This document shows, in pieces, positions 1-5,642 of a DNA stretch of 5,793 bases (its first letter is position 1; every line of letters starts with the position of its first letter). The notes under the pieces are model-generated. The model saw only the letters and a program-made list of their open reading frames with translations, did not search any database and had not been told where the DNA came from. A program made the position numbers and the translations under genes. This DNA comes from Thermoplasmata archaeon (GTDB lineage Archaea; Thermoplasmatota; E2; DHVEG-1). Location of the stretch: positions 1-5,793 of the forward strand of contig QMSS01000093.1 of the NCBI GenBank assembly GCA_003649715.1, given 5' to 3'.

Positions 1-95
1 AGAAGGGAGGCTATCTCACGACATGTTTTTCCATCATTAGACAGCTTGATAAGTAAGTAACTTTCTTTTATTTTAGCTGATTTCCCTGGTTTCAT
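1..95 (-). CDS. N-terminus of a helix-turn-helix protein, probable transposase (partial, runs off left edge)
   Basis: The minus strand has an ATG at 95-93 followed by 31 open codons to the window edge, beginning MKPGKSAKIKE. Residues from about 13 on (LLIKLSNDGKTCREIASL) have the pattern hydrophobic-x-x-L-x-x-x-G-K-T-x-R-E-I-A. This is the first part of a helix-turn-helix like those at the N-termini of IS630/Tc1-type and IS30-type transposases and some resolvases. The basic lead-in also fits a DNA-binding protein. There is no strong Shine-Dalgarno before the ATG, only a weak GGAT. A TATA-like stretch lies about 36 nt upstream, so a short-leader mRNA is possible. The rest of the protein is outside the window, so family and integrity cannot be judged. 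A small HTH regulator is the main alternative. Confidence 0.5.
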   Translation of the reverse strand, partial: MKPGKSAKIKESYLLIKLSNDGKTCREIASL

Positions 96-126
96 ACATC
101 CAATCAAAAAAGAGAATAGAATTCAA

Positions 127-135
127 CTATATCAA
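127..135 (-). promoter_or_regulatory. Possible TATA box for the left-edge HTH gene
   Basis: The minus strand reads TTGATATAG here, centred about 36 nt upstream of the ATG at 95. A start site about 26 nt downstream would give a leader of roughly 10 nt. The region is generally AT-rich, so chance occurrence is quite possible. Confidence 0.25.
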
Positions 136-237
136 TTTGTCCAGAAACTAAAGTCCTTTACTATTAAAACATAAAATAAAAATATACCCTAAATTTGGAG
201 ATGTAGATAAAGATGGTAAATATGGAAAACTTTTGTT

Positions 238-244
238 AAAAAAA
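238..244 (-). terminator. Oligo-T terminator downstream of tyrS
   Basis: Seven consecutive T residues on the minus strand begin 14 nt after the tyrS TAG stop. There is no obvious GC-rich hairpin, which fits the usual archaeal intrinsic terminator (a U-tract without a required stem). It would end the purB-tyrS transcript. The rest of 96-257 has no convincing gene or RNA. Confidence 0.5.
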
Positions 245-257
245 TCTATGGAGTTGT

Positions 258-1295
258 CTATAGTAGTATGCCCAGTTCTCTCATCCTATTCAGGTTTCTT
301 GGATGTTTTTTGAAATATTCATGTACAGGTCTAAGTATCTCATTTAGATATGAAATAGTTGCCTTTTTGAGATCCAGTGGATGAATGTCTCCATGTGCAA
401 ACATTTTTTTGAGAACCTCAAAAGACTTAACCTCTAGATCACCACCGAAATGCTTCGGTCTTCTAATAACAATCCTGTTTTTTTCCACAAATAGTATGTA
501 CCGCCAAATGTCCAAAACAGGATTCATCTCCACCTGTTTTTCAGGGCAGAAAGCCTTAAGTATCTTTTTTTCAACCATATGTTCATCATCATGTATAGAA
601 ATCATGGAATCAGGATTGCTTTTACTCATCTTTGCCTCAACAGGATTCATTCTACCCTGTGCCTGCAGTCCTGTTAATAATGGTGTATGCAGTGCAACAG
701 GTGTTTTTCTGGATAGTTTCCTAGCTGTTTCCCTTGCAAGCATATGTGCACGTCGCTGATCCATGCCGCCATAGACCACATCAAGATCTAGATAAAACAT
801 GTCAGCAACCTGCATAGCTGGGTAAAAAAGTTTAGACAGGTCTTTATCTGCATCCTCCTCCTTTCTGCCCATTATGTCCATGGCCCGTTTAACACGTGCT
901 AGAGAAGTATTTTTCGCGGTTTTGATGACAAGCTCCCAGTAGTCTGGATCACTAATATAGTCACTTGCATAAACAAATTTTATTCTATTTTTGTCTACAC
1001 CCATAGCAGCGAAACAATCCTCCATGTATCTACCACAAAGTCTAATCCTCTCTATGTCACCACCTAGTTTATCATTAATGTAGGCATGCCAATCAGCAAG
1101 TAGCACAGTGAAATCAAAATCACATTCTAAAAAATCCAGTATCTTATTTATACAGATTTTCCATCCAATATGAACAGCACCAGATGGTTCAAATCCTATG
1201 TATGCACGAGGTTTTTTCTTATCTAAAATACTTGTTAGCTCTTCAACTGTGACAATTTCTTCTGCGTTAACCTTTAGTCTTTCCAGTTTGTCCAT
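258..1295 (-). CDS. tyrS: Tyrosyl-tRNA synthetase, archaeal type
   Basis: This cytosolic class I aminoacyl-tRNA synthetase joins tyrosine to tRNA-Tyr using ATP. With the ATG at 1295 it has 345 residues, close to archaeal and eukaryotic core enzymes. Visible motifs are YIGFEPSG at about 32-39, the HIGH-type HIGW at 42-45, YPAMQVAD at 158-165, GGMDQR at 176-181, and an intact KMSKS at 222-226. By alignment to the Methanocaldococcus jannaschii enzyme, Y32, Y158, Q162, D165 and Q180 match its tyrosine-binding Y32, Y151, Q155, D158 and Q173. The frame extends eight codons upstream to a TTG at 1319. I prefer the ATG because AGGAG lies between the two, at a normal distance from the ATG and inside the longer version. 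The gene starts 43 nt after the purB stop on the same strand with no T-tract between, so the two are probably cotranscribed. The stop is TAG. Confidence 0.96.
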   Translation of the reverse strand: MDKLERLKVNAEEIVTVEELTSILDKKKPRAYIGFEPSGAVHIGWKICINKILDFLECDFDFTVLLADWHAYINDKLGGDIERIRLCGRYMEDCFAAMGVDKNRIKFVYASDYISDPDYWELVIKTAKNTSLARVKRAMDIMGRKEEDADKDLSKLFYPAMQVADMFYLDLDVVYGGMDQRRAHMLARETARKLSRKTPVALHTPLLTGLQAQGRMNPVEAKMSKSNPDSMISIHDDEHMVEKKILKAFCPEKQVEMNPVLDIWRYILFVEKNRIVIRRPKHFGGDLEVKSFEVLKKMFAHGDIHPLDLKKATISYLNEILRPVHEYFKKHPRNLNRMRELGILL

Positions 1296-1306
1296 ATTAA
1301 GTTTAT

Positions 1307-1311
1307 CTCCT
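1307..1311 (-). promoter_or_regulatory. Shine-Dalgarno that fixes the tyrS start
   Basis: AGGAG on the minus strand lies 11 nt before the ATG at 1295 (AGGAGAT if extended, leaving 9 nt). It falls downstream of the alternative TTG at 1319, so it can only serve the ATG. Confidence 0.7.
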
Positions 1312-1338
1312 AGATCCAAAAGAAAACACAGGCTTTTT

Positions 1339-2706
1339 TTATTTTTTGTTTTCCATCTGACCTCTTCTTAGTTTTTTGACAATATTTTCAACAATTTTTT
1401 CAGACATACCCAGATAATTATACGGGTTTAATACATCTAACAACTCCTTTTTTGTTAGAACAGCTGAGATACTTTTGTCATCTAGTAATGCATCTATCAG
1501 CTGCTTATTTTCTGCTATCGCTTTCATAGAGCATTTTCTGATAAGCTCATGTGCCTCCCCCCGCCCCATGCCTTTCTCCACAAGCTTTGTCATAACAGCC
1601 TCTGCCATGGGGATGCCCTTTGATTGTTCTATATTTTCTATCATCTTTTCTGGGAATACTTGTAGGTTTTTCAACACAGTATTCATCTGATGGATTATCC
1701 AGTCAGTTAGGATTAGGGAATGCGGTAGTATAAAACGTTCAGATGATGAATTACATAGATCTCTTTCATGCCATTGTATAGCGTTTTCAAAGGAGGGTAT
1801 GATGAAACTCCTTATGATCCTAGCTAAGCCGCATATCTGTTCACACAAAATAGGGTTCCTCTTATGAGGCATTGTTGAGGAACCCACTTGTTTTTCAGCT
1901 TCAAATGATTCCAAGACCTCAGCTATTTCGCTTCTCTGCAGGTTTCTAATCTCAGTAGCAAACTTCTCAATGCTAACAGCGATATTTGAAAGAACACTGA
2001 TCAACTCTACATATCTATCCCTACCAACTATCTGAGTAGATGCATCCTCAACACCAAGTTTTAGATCCCGCATGACCAGCTCCTGGATCCTCAAAGCATG
2101 TCTTCCAAGAGCAGCACCTGTGCCAACTGCACCAGACATCTTACCAACCAGTATCCTTGACTGGCATTCATGTATACGTTCAAGATGGCGATCTATTTCT
2201 TTAGCAAAAACAGCCATCTTCAAACCAAAGGTTATCGGTATAGTCTGCTGACCATGTGTTCTGCCAAGCATAATGGTTTTTTTATGTTTCTCTGCGAGAT
2301 CAACCAATGTGTTTCTAAGCTCCTTCAAACCAGCTTTTATAATATTTGTTGCATCAGAAAACTGTAATGCATTTGCTGTGTCAACAATGTCATAGCTGGT
2401 TGCACCTAGATGAACATATTTACCAGCATCACCTCTACAGACCTCACTCAATGCTTTTGTGACAGCCATTATATCATGCCTGGTCTCCCTTTCGATCTCT
2501 TTGACACGACTGATTTTAACATATTTTAAAGAAGCTTTTAGTGATATCTCCTTAGCAGCCTTCTCTGGTATGTTTCCAACATCTGCATGTGCACGCGCCA
2601 GGGCAGCTTCTACATCTAAAAGATATTGAAGGCGGTTTTCCTCATCAAAAATTTTCTTTATCTCATCTCTACCATAGCGGAAATCAAGTGGACAAACAAT
2701 AGTCAT
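1339..2706 (-). CDS. purB: Adenylosuccinate lyase
   Basis: This fumarase/aspartase-superfamily enzyme catalyses two fumarate-releasing steps of purine synthesis: SAICAR to AICAR, and adenylosuccinate to AMP. It normally works as a homotetramer. From the ATG at 2706 it has 455 residues, the usual length. Motifs in that numbering are PLDFRYG near the N-terminus (substrate-binding RY), TRHD at 75-78 carrying the first catalytic His, GRTHGQ at 148-153 with the second His, and the superfamily signature GSSTMPHKRNP at 275-285 with the mobile-loop serine. All key residues are present. The frame extends to a TTG at 2727, but that TTG overlaps the GGAGG at 2721-2725 and sits about where transcription should begin from the upstream TATA box. 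The ATG is therefore preferred, although its GGAGG spacing of 14 nt is long. tyrS follows after 43 nt, probably in the same transcript. Confidence 0.96.
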   Translation of the reverse strand: MTIVCPLDFRYGRDEIKKIFDEENRLQYLLDVEAALARAHADVGNIPEKAAKEISLKASLKYVKISRVKEIERETRHDIMAVTKALSEVCRGDAGKYVHLGATSYDIVDTANALQFSDATNIIKAGLKELRNTLVDLAEKHKKTIMLGRTHGQQTIPITFGLKMAVFAKEIDRHLERIHECQSRILVGKMSGAVGTGAALGRHALRIQELVMRDLKLGVEDASTQIVGRDRYVELISVLSNIAVSIEKFATEIRNLQRSEIAEVLESFEAEKQVGSSTMPHKRNPILCEQICGLARIIRSFIIPSFENAIQWHERDLCNSSSERFILPHSLILTDWIIHQMNTVLKNLQVFPEKMIENIEQSKGIPMAEAVMTKLVEKGMGRGEAHELIRKCSMKAIAENKQLIDALLDDKSISAVLTKKELLDVLNPYNYLGMSEKIVENIVKKLRRGQMENKK

Positions 2707-2720
2707 GATACTGACATCAT

Positions 2721-2725
2721 CCTCC
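2721..2725 (-). promoter_or_regulatory. Shine-Dalgarno upstream of purB
   Basis: GGAGG on the minus strand is followed at once by ATGATG in a different frame, and by the in-frame purB ATG 14 nt later. The spacing is longer than usual. The out-of-frame ATG closest to the GGAGG leads only to a TGA that overlaps the purB ATG (ATGA). Confidence 0.45.
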
Positions 2726-2749
2726 AAAAGACTAGAATATCAACTACAG

Positions 2750-2756
2750 TATTTAA
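2750..2756 (-). promoter_or_regulatory. Archaeal TATA box for purB-tyrS
   Basis: TTAAATA on the minus strand is preceded by an A-rich stretch that could act as a BRE. Its centre, about 2753, predicts a start site near 2727, just upstream of the GGAGG. This would give purB-tyrS its own promoter, separate from the gene upstream. Confidence 0.5.
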
Positions 2757-2811
2757 CATCTTTTTTTAACAACCTCCTCATGTATTTACGTTATCCATTT
2801 TCTTTCAGGAG

Positions 2812-3258
2812 TTACCTCAACAAATGCCTCTCTATAACATCTAAGATCTCACTAGAAATCCTTCTTATCCTCATATAATGTCTATCTAGTTTACCTGCAA
2901 GTTCATACAGTTGCCTAACTGTGCCCATAATCAATATACTACAGCTCTTATCTCTCAACTCAAAGACATCACGTGGTATAGCAACCTCACCGCCAATAGA
3001 AAGCATATCCTGCTTTATAATAATAGCATCCTGAGGCAGCACATCATCCAGTTTTATGATCCTAAAAACAGCCTTAGGTGCCATAATATCAACACTTTCT
3101 GGAGCGCAACCAATAGACTCAATTTCTCTTTTAGCATCCTGTAAGTTTCTTATATCAACAAAACGTGGATTATGATCTGACACAGAAAAAAGGATAGTAT
3201 AGTGATCTGCTATAAAACCTTGTCCCCTCTTCGTCCTGTCTGAAAAAAGTTTTATCAA
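2812..3258 (-). CDS. Stand-alone N-terminal domain of dihydropteroate synthase-like protein
   Basis: The 148-residue product resembles the roughly 120-residue N-terminal extension found ahead of the catalytic barrel in many clostridial-type dihydropteroate synthase (FolP-like) proteins. The match rests on DAKREIESIG at about 43-52, VDIMAPKAVFRIIKL at 56-70, IIIKQDMLSIGGEVAIPR at 79-96, and LIMGTVRQLYELAGKL at 109-124. The barrel itself, with its NVTPDSFSDGG-type motif, is absent. The protein ends in a normal TAA, and neither side carries a remnant. It has no signal peptide, membrane segment or metal-binding cysteine cluster. The only usable start is a TTG at 3258 with no Shine-Dalgarno; the frame is open to a TAG further upstream without an ATG. 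It is divergent from the DUF123 gene by only 19 nt. Function is unknown. The family match is from recalled consensus and is good but not certain. A gene that has lost its proper start is an alternative. Confidence 0.7.
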   Translation of the reverse strand: MIKLFSDRTKRGQGFIADHYTILFSVSDHNPRFVDIRNLQDAKREIESIGCAPESVDIMAPKAVFRIIKLDDVLPQDAIIIKQDMLSIGGEVAIPRDVFELRDKSCSILIMGTVRQLYELAGKLDRHYMRIRRISSEILDVIERHLLR

Positions 3259-3266
3259 TATAAAAA
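3259..3266 (+). promoter_or_regulatory. TATA box for the DUF123 gene in the divergent gap
   Basis: TATAAAAA lies in the 19-nt gap and extends to the start of the minus-strand gene. Its centre is about 16 nt before the ATG at 3278 and 22 nt before the ATG at 3284. Transcription would then begin at or near the second ATG, implying a leaderless mRNA. Read on the other strand, the same bases could serve the divergent gene only if its start lay further downstream than the TTG. Confidence 0.4.
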
Positions 3267-3277
3267 AGTTTGGACTG

Positions 3278-3691
3278 ATGAATATGAAGGGATGCTATCT
3301 ACTGGTTGTCGAACTAAAAAACAACAAAAAGATATCTGTTGGAAAACTGGGTGACATAAGATTCCAACAAGGTTTTTATGTATATGTAGGGTCAGCTCTC
3401 AATGGATTAGAACAAAGAATACAGAGACATCTAAAAAAACAAAAAAAGACATATTGGCACATCGACTATCTACTAAAAGAAGCGGCTATAAAAAAAGTTT
3501 TTTATAAAGAAGGTGAAAACAAGGAGGAATGTAACATTGCAAAAAAACTAGGACACAGCCTAACTATGATCCATGGTTTCGGCTGCAGCGACTGTACCTG
3601 TAAAAGCCATCTATTCTATGGGACCTATAAGGAAATAATAAAAAACATTGAAAAACTAGAGTTCTCCCTATACATCGCGAAGAAGAAATGA
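3278..3691 (+). CDS. DUF123 GIY-YIG family protein
   Basis: This small protein of up to 137 residues is of the DUF123 type, a GIY-YIG-related domain found alone in archaea and fused to endonuclease III-like proteins in some thermophiles. Seen in the sequence: GCY at 5-7 and YVYVGSA at 34-40 in place of the GIY and YIG strands, RIQRHLKK at about 47-54, the YWHIDYLL block at 59-66, and a C-terminal FGCSDCTCKSHLFY at 101-114. The clustered C103, C106 and C108 plus H111 look able to bind a metal ion. The fold suggests a nuclease, but activity and substrate are not established, so a DNA repair role is inference. The ATG at 3284 (MKGCY) is an equally good start: homologues typically begin that way and it fits the TATA spacing better. 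No strong Shine-Dalgarno is visible. cutA lies 106 nt downstream on the same strand. Confidence 0.88.
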   Translation: MNMKGCYLLVVELKNNKKISVGKLGDIRFQQGFYVYVGSALNGLEQRIQRHLKKQKKTYWHIDYLLKEAAIKKVFYKEGENKEECNIAKKLGHSLTMIHGFGCSDCTCKSHLFYGTYKEIIKNIEKLEFSLYIAKKK

Positions 3692-3743
3692 TCATTTATG
3701 ATAGGAAACCATATTAAACACCCTGAACGTTTTACTTCCCTGC

Positions 3744-3749
3744 ATATAT
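3744..3749 (+). promoter_or_regulatory. Possible TATA box for cutA-thiI-like pair
   Basis: ATATAT is centred about 51 nt upstream of the cutA ATG. A start site near 3772 would leave a leader of about 26 nt containing the GGAG at 3784-3787. The surrounding sequence is AT-rich and the box is not a strong consensus match. Readthrough from the DUF123 gene is the alternative. Confidence 0.3.
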
Positions 3750-3783
3750 CCTAACAAAAAGCAAAAAAAAGAGTGAAACTATA

Positions 3784-3787
3784 GGAG
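3784..3787 (+). promoter_or_regulatory. Shine-Dalgarno of cutA
   Basis: GGAG lies 10 nt upstream of the ATG at 3798 and supports that start, which is also the first in-frame ATG of a standard-length CutA. Confidence 0.6.
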
Positions 3788-3797
3788 TAATAAAAAT

Positions 3798-4109
3798 ATG
3801 GTTGCCGTGGTTTATACAACCATAGATAATATGCATGATGCAAAAAAAATCGCTCGTTCATTGGTTGAAGAAAAGCTAGCTGCATGTGTCAACATAATAC
3901 CAAATATAGAATCCATATATAGATGGAAGGGAAAAATTGACGAAGACAATGAATACATTTTGATAGCAAAGACAACAGATGGAAACGTGAAAAAAACAAT
4001 ACGCAAGATAAAAGAACTACATACCTATGAGCTGCCAGACATCATCGTCCTACCAATAATAGGTGGTCTACGTGAATATTTAGACTACATAGTGGATGAA
4101 ACCAGATGA
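3798..4109 (+). CDS. cutA: CutA1 divalent-ion tolerance family protein
   Basis: At 103 residues this is a full-length CutA1, a small ferredoxin-like-fold protein that forms very stable trimers in the cytosol. The name comes from copper tolerance in E. coli, but the true cellular role is unsettled; it resembles PII signalling proteins in fold. Visible family features are VYTTIDNMHDAKKIARSLVE at 5-24, KLAACVNI at 26-33 with the conserved C30, IESIYRWKGKI at 37-47 (family YxWxGKI), and LHTYELPDII at 74-83 (family H-x-Y-E-x-P). The conserved tryptophan at 43 and the H75/Y77/E78/P80 set are all present. Its TGA stop overlaps the next ATG in the sequence ATGA, so it is probably translationally coupled to the ThiI-like gene. 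No signal peptide is present. Confidence 0.95.
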   Translation: MVAVVYTTIDNMHDAKKIARSLVEEKLAACVNIIPNIESIYRWKGKIDEDNEYILIAKTTDGNVKKTIRKIKELHTYELPDIIVLPIIGGLREYLDYIVDETR

Positions 4110-4735
4110 AATTTATAGCATTGATGTCAAATGGCATAGATTCACCTGTTGCAACATATTTACTATCCAGAAAAGAAGAAGACATTGTTTTGATGTATGC
4201 AGATAACAGACTCTTCACCGATAAAAGAGGGGTTGAAAAATTCCTGTGTTTGGCCAGACAACTAAGTAGGCACATCACTGGTAGAACAAAAATTTTTTTG
4301 ATACCACATGGAGAAATTCTTTCTGTAATCAAACAAAAATGTAACAAGAAAATGATTTGTGTATTATGTAAACGAATGATGCTGAGATATGCAGAGAAAA
4401 TAGCGGAAAAAGAAAAAGCTGATGCCCTCATCATGGGAGACAGCCTAGGTCAGGTAGCATCACAGACACTACAAAACATAAGAGTTGTAGAGCAGGCAAC
4501 CAGTTTACCTGTCCTTCGGCCACTAATCGGCCTAGACAAAGAAGACATAATAAGGATTGCAAAAAAAATTGGTACCTATAATATCTCTATTCTGCCATCT
4601 CAAGAATGTACTGCTGTACCAAAAAAACCTGCTACAAAGGCAAAGTTGGAAGACGTGCTATATGAGGAAAAAAAGATCAATGTGGAAAAACATGTAGAAG
4701 AAATAGTAAAAAAAGCGAAAACAATGTATCTGTAG
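4106..4735 (+). CDS. ThiI-type PP-loop tRNA sulfurtransferase-like protein without THUMP domain
   Basis: The 209 residues cover only the PP-loop ATPase domain of ThiI, which adenylates U8 of tRNA and replaces its oxygen with sulfur to make 4-thiouridine. Motifs: the PP-loop SNGIDSPVA at 8-16 (N9 where most have Gly), CVLCKRMMLRYAEKIAEK at 85-102, GDSLGQVASQTLQNI at 111-125, LRPLIGLDKEDIIRIAKKIGT at 137-157, and SQECTAVPKKPATKA at 165-179. C168 aligns with E. coli ThiI C344. The C85-x-x-C88 pair and C168 match the three-cysteine set of methanogen ThiI proteins, which, as I recall, is needed for thiolation and has been linked to an Fe-S cluster. The N-terminal ferredoxin-like and THUMP domains that bind tRNA and the C-terminal rhodanese domain are missing. 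It may need a partner for tRNA binding or act on another substrate. Its start overlaps the cutA stop; a weak GGATGA precedes the ATG. Confidence 0.85.
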   Translation: MKFIALMSNGIDSPVATYLLSRKEEDIVLMYADNRLFTDKRGVEKFLCLARQLSRHITGRTKIFLIPHGEILSVIKQKCNKKMICVLCKRMMLRYAEKIAEKEKADALIMGDSLGQVASQTLQNIRVVEQATSLPVLRPLIGLDKEDIIRIAKKIGTYNISILPSQECTAVPKKPATKAKLEDVLYEEKKINVEKHVEEIVKKAKTMYL

Positions 4736-4761
4736 GAACAAAGAAGAATGTTGGTAATTGG

Positions 4762-4767
4762 TTTTTT
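4762..4767 (+). terminator. Oligo-T tract after the ThiI-like gene
   Basis: Six T residues lie 27-32 nt after the TAG stop, in the short gap between two convergent genes. They are the only candidate transcription end for the cutA-ThiI-like unit. No strong hairpin is apparent. Confidence 0.4.
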
Positions 4768-4773
4768 GATGGA

Positions 4774-5541
4774 TTAGGGTTCCATACGTCTTCGCTCAAT
4801 AAGTTCAGTCTTATCAAGCGGATGGGTCATAGGCCTAGAGCTTCTATAGACAGAGATGGTGTTCAGCCCAGTAAAATGTTTCTCGATCTCATCGAGCTCC
4901 TTTTTAAGTAATGGTTTTACATCACACCTTCTGAGGGGAGTGTTGATCTGTATTTCATCAGGCTGAATATCCTCTGTCAGCTCTGCTATCCGCGGAGCAT
5001 GTTTTTTGTTTTCCCTCATAAACATTATCTGGAGAGCAAATTTTCCGGAAAAGATTTTCCGCATAGTTTTGATGCCTTCGAATGTTTGTTCAAATGTTAT
5101 TTCAGTAGCAGGCTGATTTATTTGCTGAAAAATTTGTGGATCTGAGGCATCAAGTTTCGCAACAATGATATCGAGCTGTTTGAGGGTGCTTTGTACATCC
5201 TTGTCGTGCAGCAAAGAGGAGTTAGTGAGTACTGCAAGGGGAATGTCAGTGAATTCCCGAATGATTTTTATGGCATGATGCATGTTATCTGCCAGTGTGG
5301 GCTCGCCTGTTCCTGAAAAGGTAATCACATCCATAGATGCATGAGCCAAAGCATCTTTTATTTCCATCTCAAGCTGGTCCAATGACACAAACGATGATCT
5401 CCTGCTGGTGAGCTGTTCTGTTTTGCCTAACTGACAATAGATACAGTCAAAAGAGCATATCTTCTTTTTTGAACAAAGCAGATCAACACCTAGAGAACGC
5501 CCTAGTCTCCATGAAGCTACTGGTCCATATACAATCCTCAT
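4774..5541 (-). CDS. Radical SAM protein, COG0731 family
   Basis: This 255-residue protein has the radical SAM cluster C29-x3-C33-x2-C36 inside CSFDCIYCQLG, which ligates a 4Fe-4S cluster that cleaves S-adenosylmethionine. It also has the SAM-binding segment FSGTGEPTL at 75-83. Before the cluster, VYGPVASWRLGRSLGVDLL at 4-22 is diagnostic of the COG0731 group, which also includes the tRNA wyosine enzyme TYW1/Taw1. It lacks the extra N-terminal cysteines of archaeal Taw1 (second Fe-S cluster) and any flavodoxin domain, so I do not assign wyosine synthesis. The protein ends at ERRRMEP with a TAA stop; many relatives I recall run longer with a small C-terminal domain, so it is either a short form or slightly truncated. 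The start is the ATG at 5541, with GGGG just upstream and a strong TATA box about 40 nt away. It is convergent with the ThiI-like gene. Substrate unknown. Confidence 0.9.
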   Translation of the reverse strand: MRIVYGPVASWRLGRSLGVDLLCSKKKICSFDCIYCQLGKTEQLTSRRSSFVSLDQLEMEIKDALAHASMDVITFSGTGEPTLADNMHHAIKIIREFTDIPLAVLTNSSLLHDKDVQSTLKQLDIIVAKLDASDPQIFQQINQPATEITFEQTFEGIKTMRKIFSGKFALQIMFMRENKKHAPRIAELTEDIQPDEIQINTPLRRCDVKPLLKKELDEIEKHFTGLNTISVYRSSRPMTHPLDKTELIERRRMEP

Positions 5542-5578
5542 GATTTCCCCAATATAGAATACGCTAACAGGTCTTTGT

Positions 5579-5586
5579 TATTTAAA
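5579..5586 (-). promoter_or_regulatory. TATA box for the radical SAM gene, possibly bidirectional
   Basis: TTTAAATA on the minus strand fits the archaeal TATA consensus exactly. Its centre, about 5583, predicts a start near 5557 and a leader of about 16 nt before the ATG at 5541. Because the core TTTAAA is self-complementary, the plus strand reads ATTTAAAT, and a start near 5609 would place the Shine-Dalgarno at 5629-5638 inside a plus-strand leader. Confidence 0.6.
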
Positions 5587-5589
5587 TGA

Positions 5590-5605
5590 TATGCAGCGTA
5601 GCATA
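5590..5605. repeat. TATGC-N6-GCATA inverted repeat, copy 1
   Basis: TATGCAGCGTAGCATA has two 5-bp arms around a 6-bp spacer. It begins only 4 bp from the TATA box, on the upstream (BRE) side for the radical SAM gene, so it could be an operator or activator site. A related element lies at 5669-5684 and matches it at 12 of 16 positions. Confidence 0.4.
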
Positions 5606-5628
5606 AAAAAATCTGCTATACAACAAGA

Positions 5629-5638
5629 GGAGGTTATC
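5629..5638 (+). promoter_or_regulatory. Near-perfect Shine-Dalgarno before a 15-codon ORF
   Basis: GGAGGTTATC differs by one base from the full anti-SD match GGAGGTGATC. It lies 9 nt (measured from GGAGG) before the ATG at 5643 and is the strongest ribosome site in the window. Confidence 0.55.
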
Positions 5639-5642
5639 AGAG

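Noticed and set aside
96..257. Possible small RNA or gene remnant between the left-edge gene and tyrS
   Set aside because: It is AT-rich sequence with only tiny frames and no stable stem or tRNA-like structure visible; only the T-tract and a weak TATA box can be supported.
385..759. 124-codon plus-strand open frame inside tyrS
   Set aside because: It is antisense to a clearly conserved gene, has low-complexity Ser/Phe/Leu-rich content and no recognisable domain.
1296..1319. TTG start giving an eight-residue longer tyrosyl-tRNA synthetase
   Set aside because: The AGGAG at 1307-1311 lies downstream of the TTG and serves only the ATG at 1295; Y32 numbering also then matches the M. jannaschii enzyme.
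1333..1348. Plus-strand T-rich stretch that might be a terminator
   Set aside because: No plus-strand gene ends nearby; it is the complement of the AAA-rich purB 3' end (ENKK and stop).
2707..2727. TTG start giving a seven-residue longer PurB
   Set aside because: The TTG overlaps the GGAGG and lies about where the TATA box predicts transcription to begin; PurB proteins normally start just before the PLDFRYG-type block.
2743..2783. Minus-strand micro-ORF MRRLLKKDVKYCS preceding purB
   Set aside because: It is very short, has no ribosome site of its own, and overlaps the better-supported promoter region.
4042..4434. 130-codon minus-strand open frame across the cutA/ThiI-like junction
   Set aside because: It is antisense to two conserved genes and its composition is that of a shadow frame.
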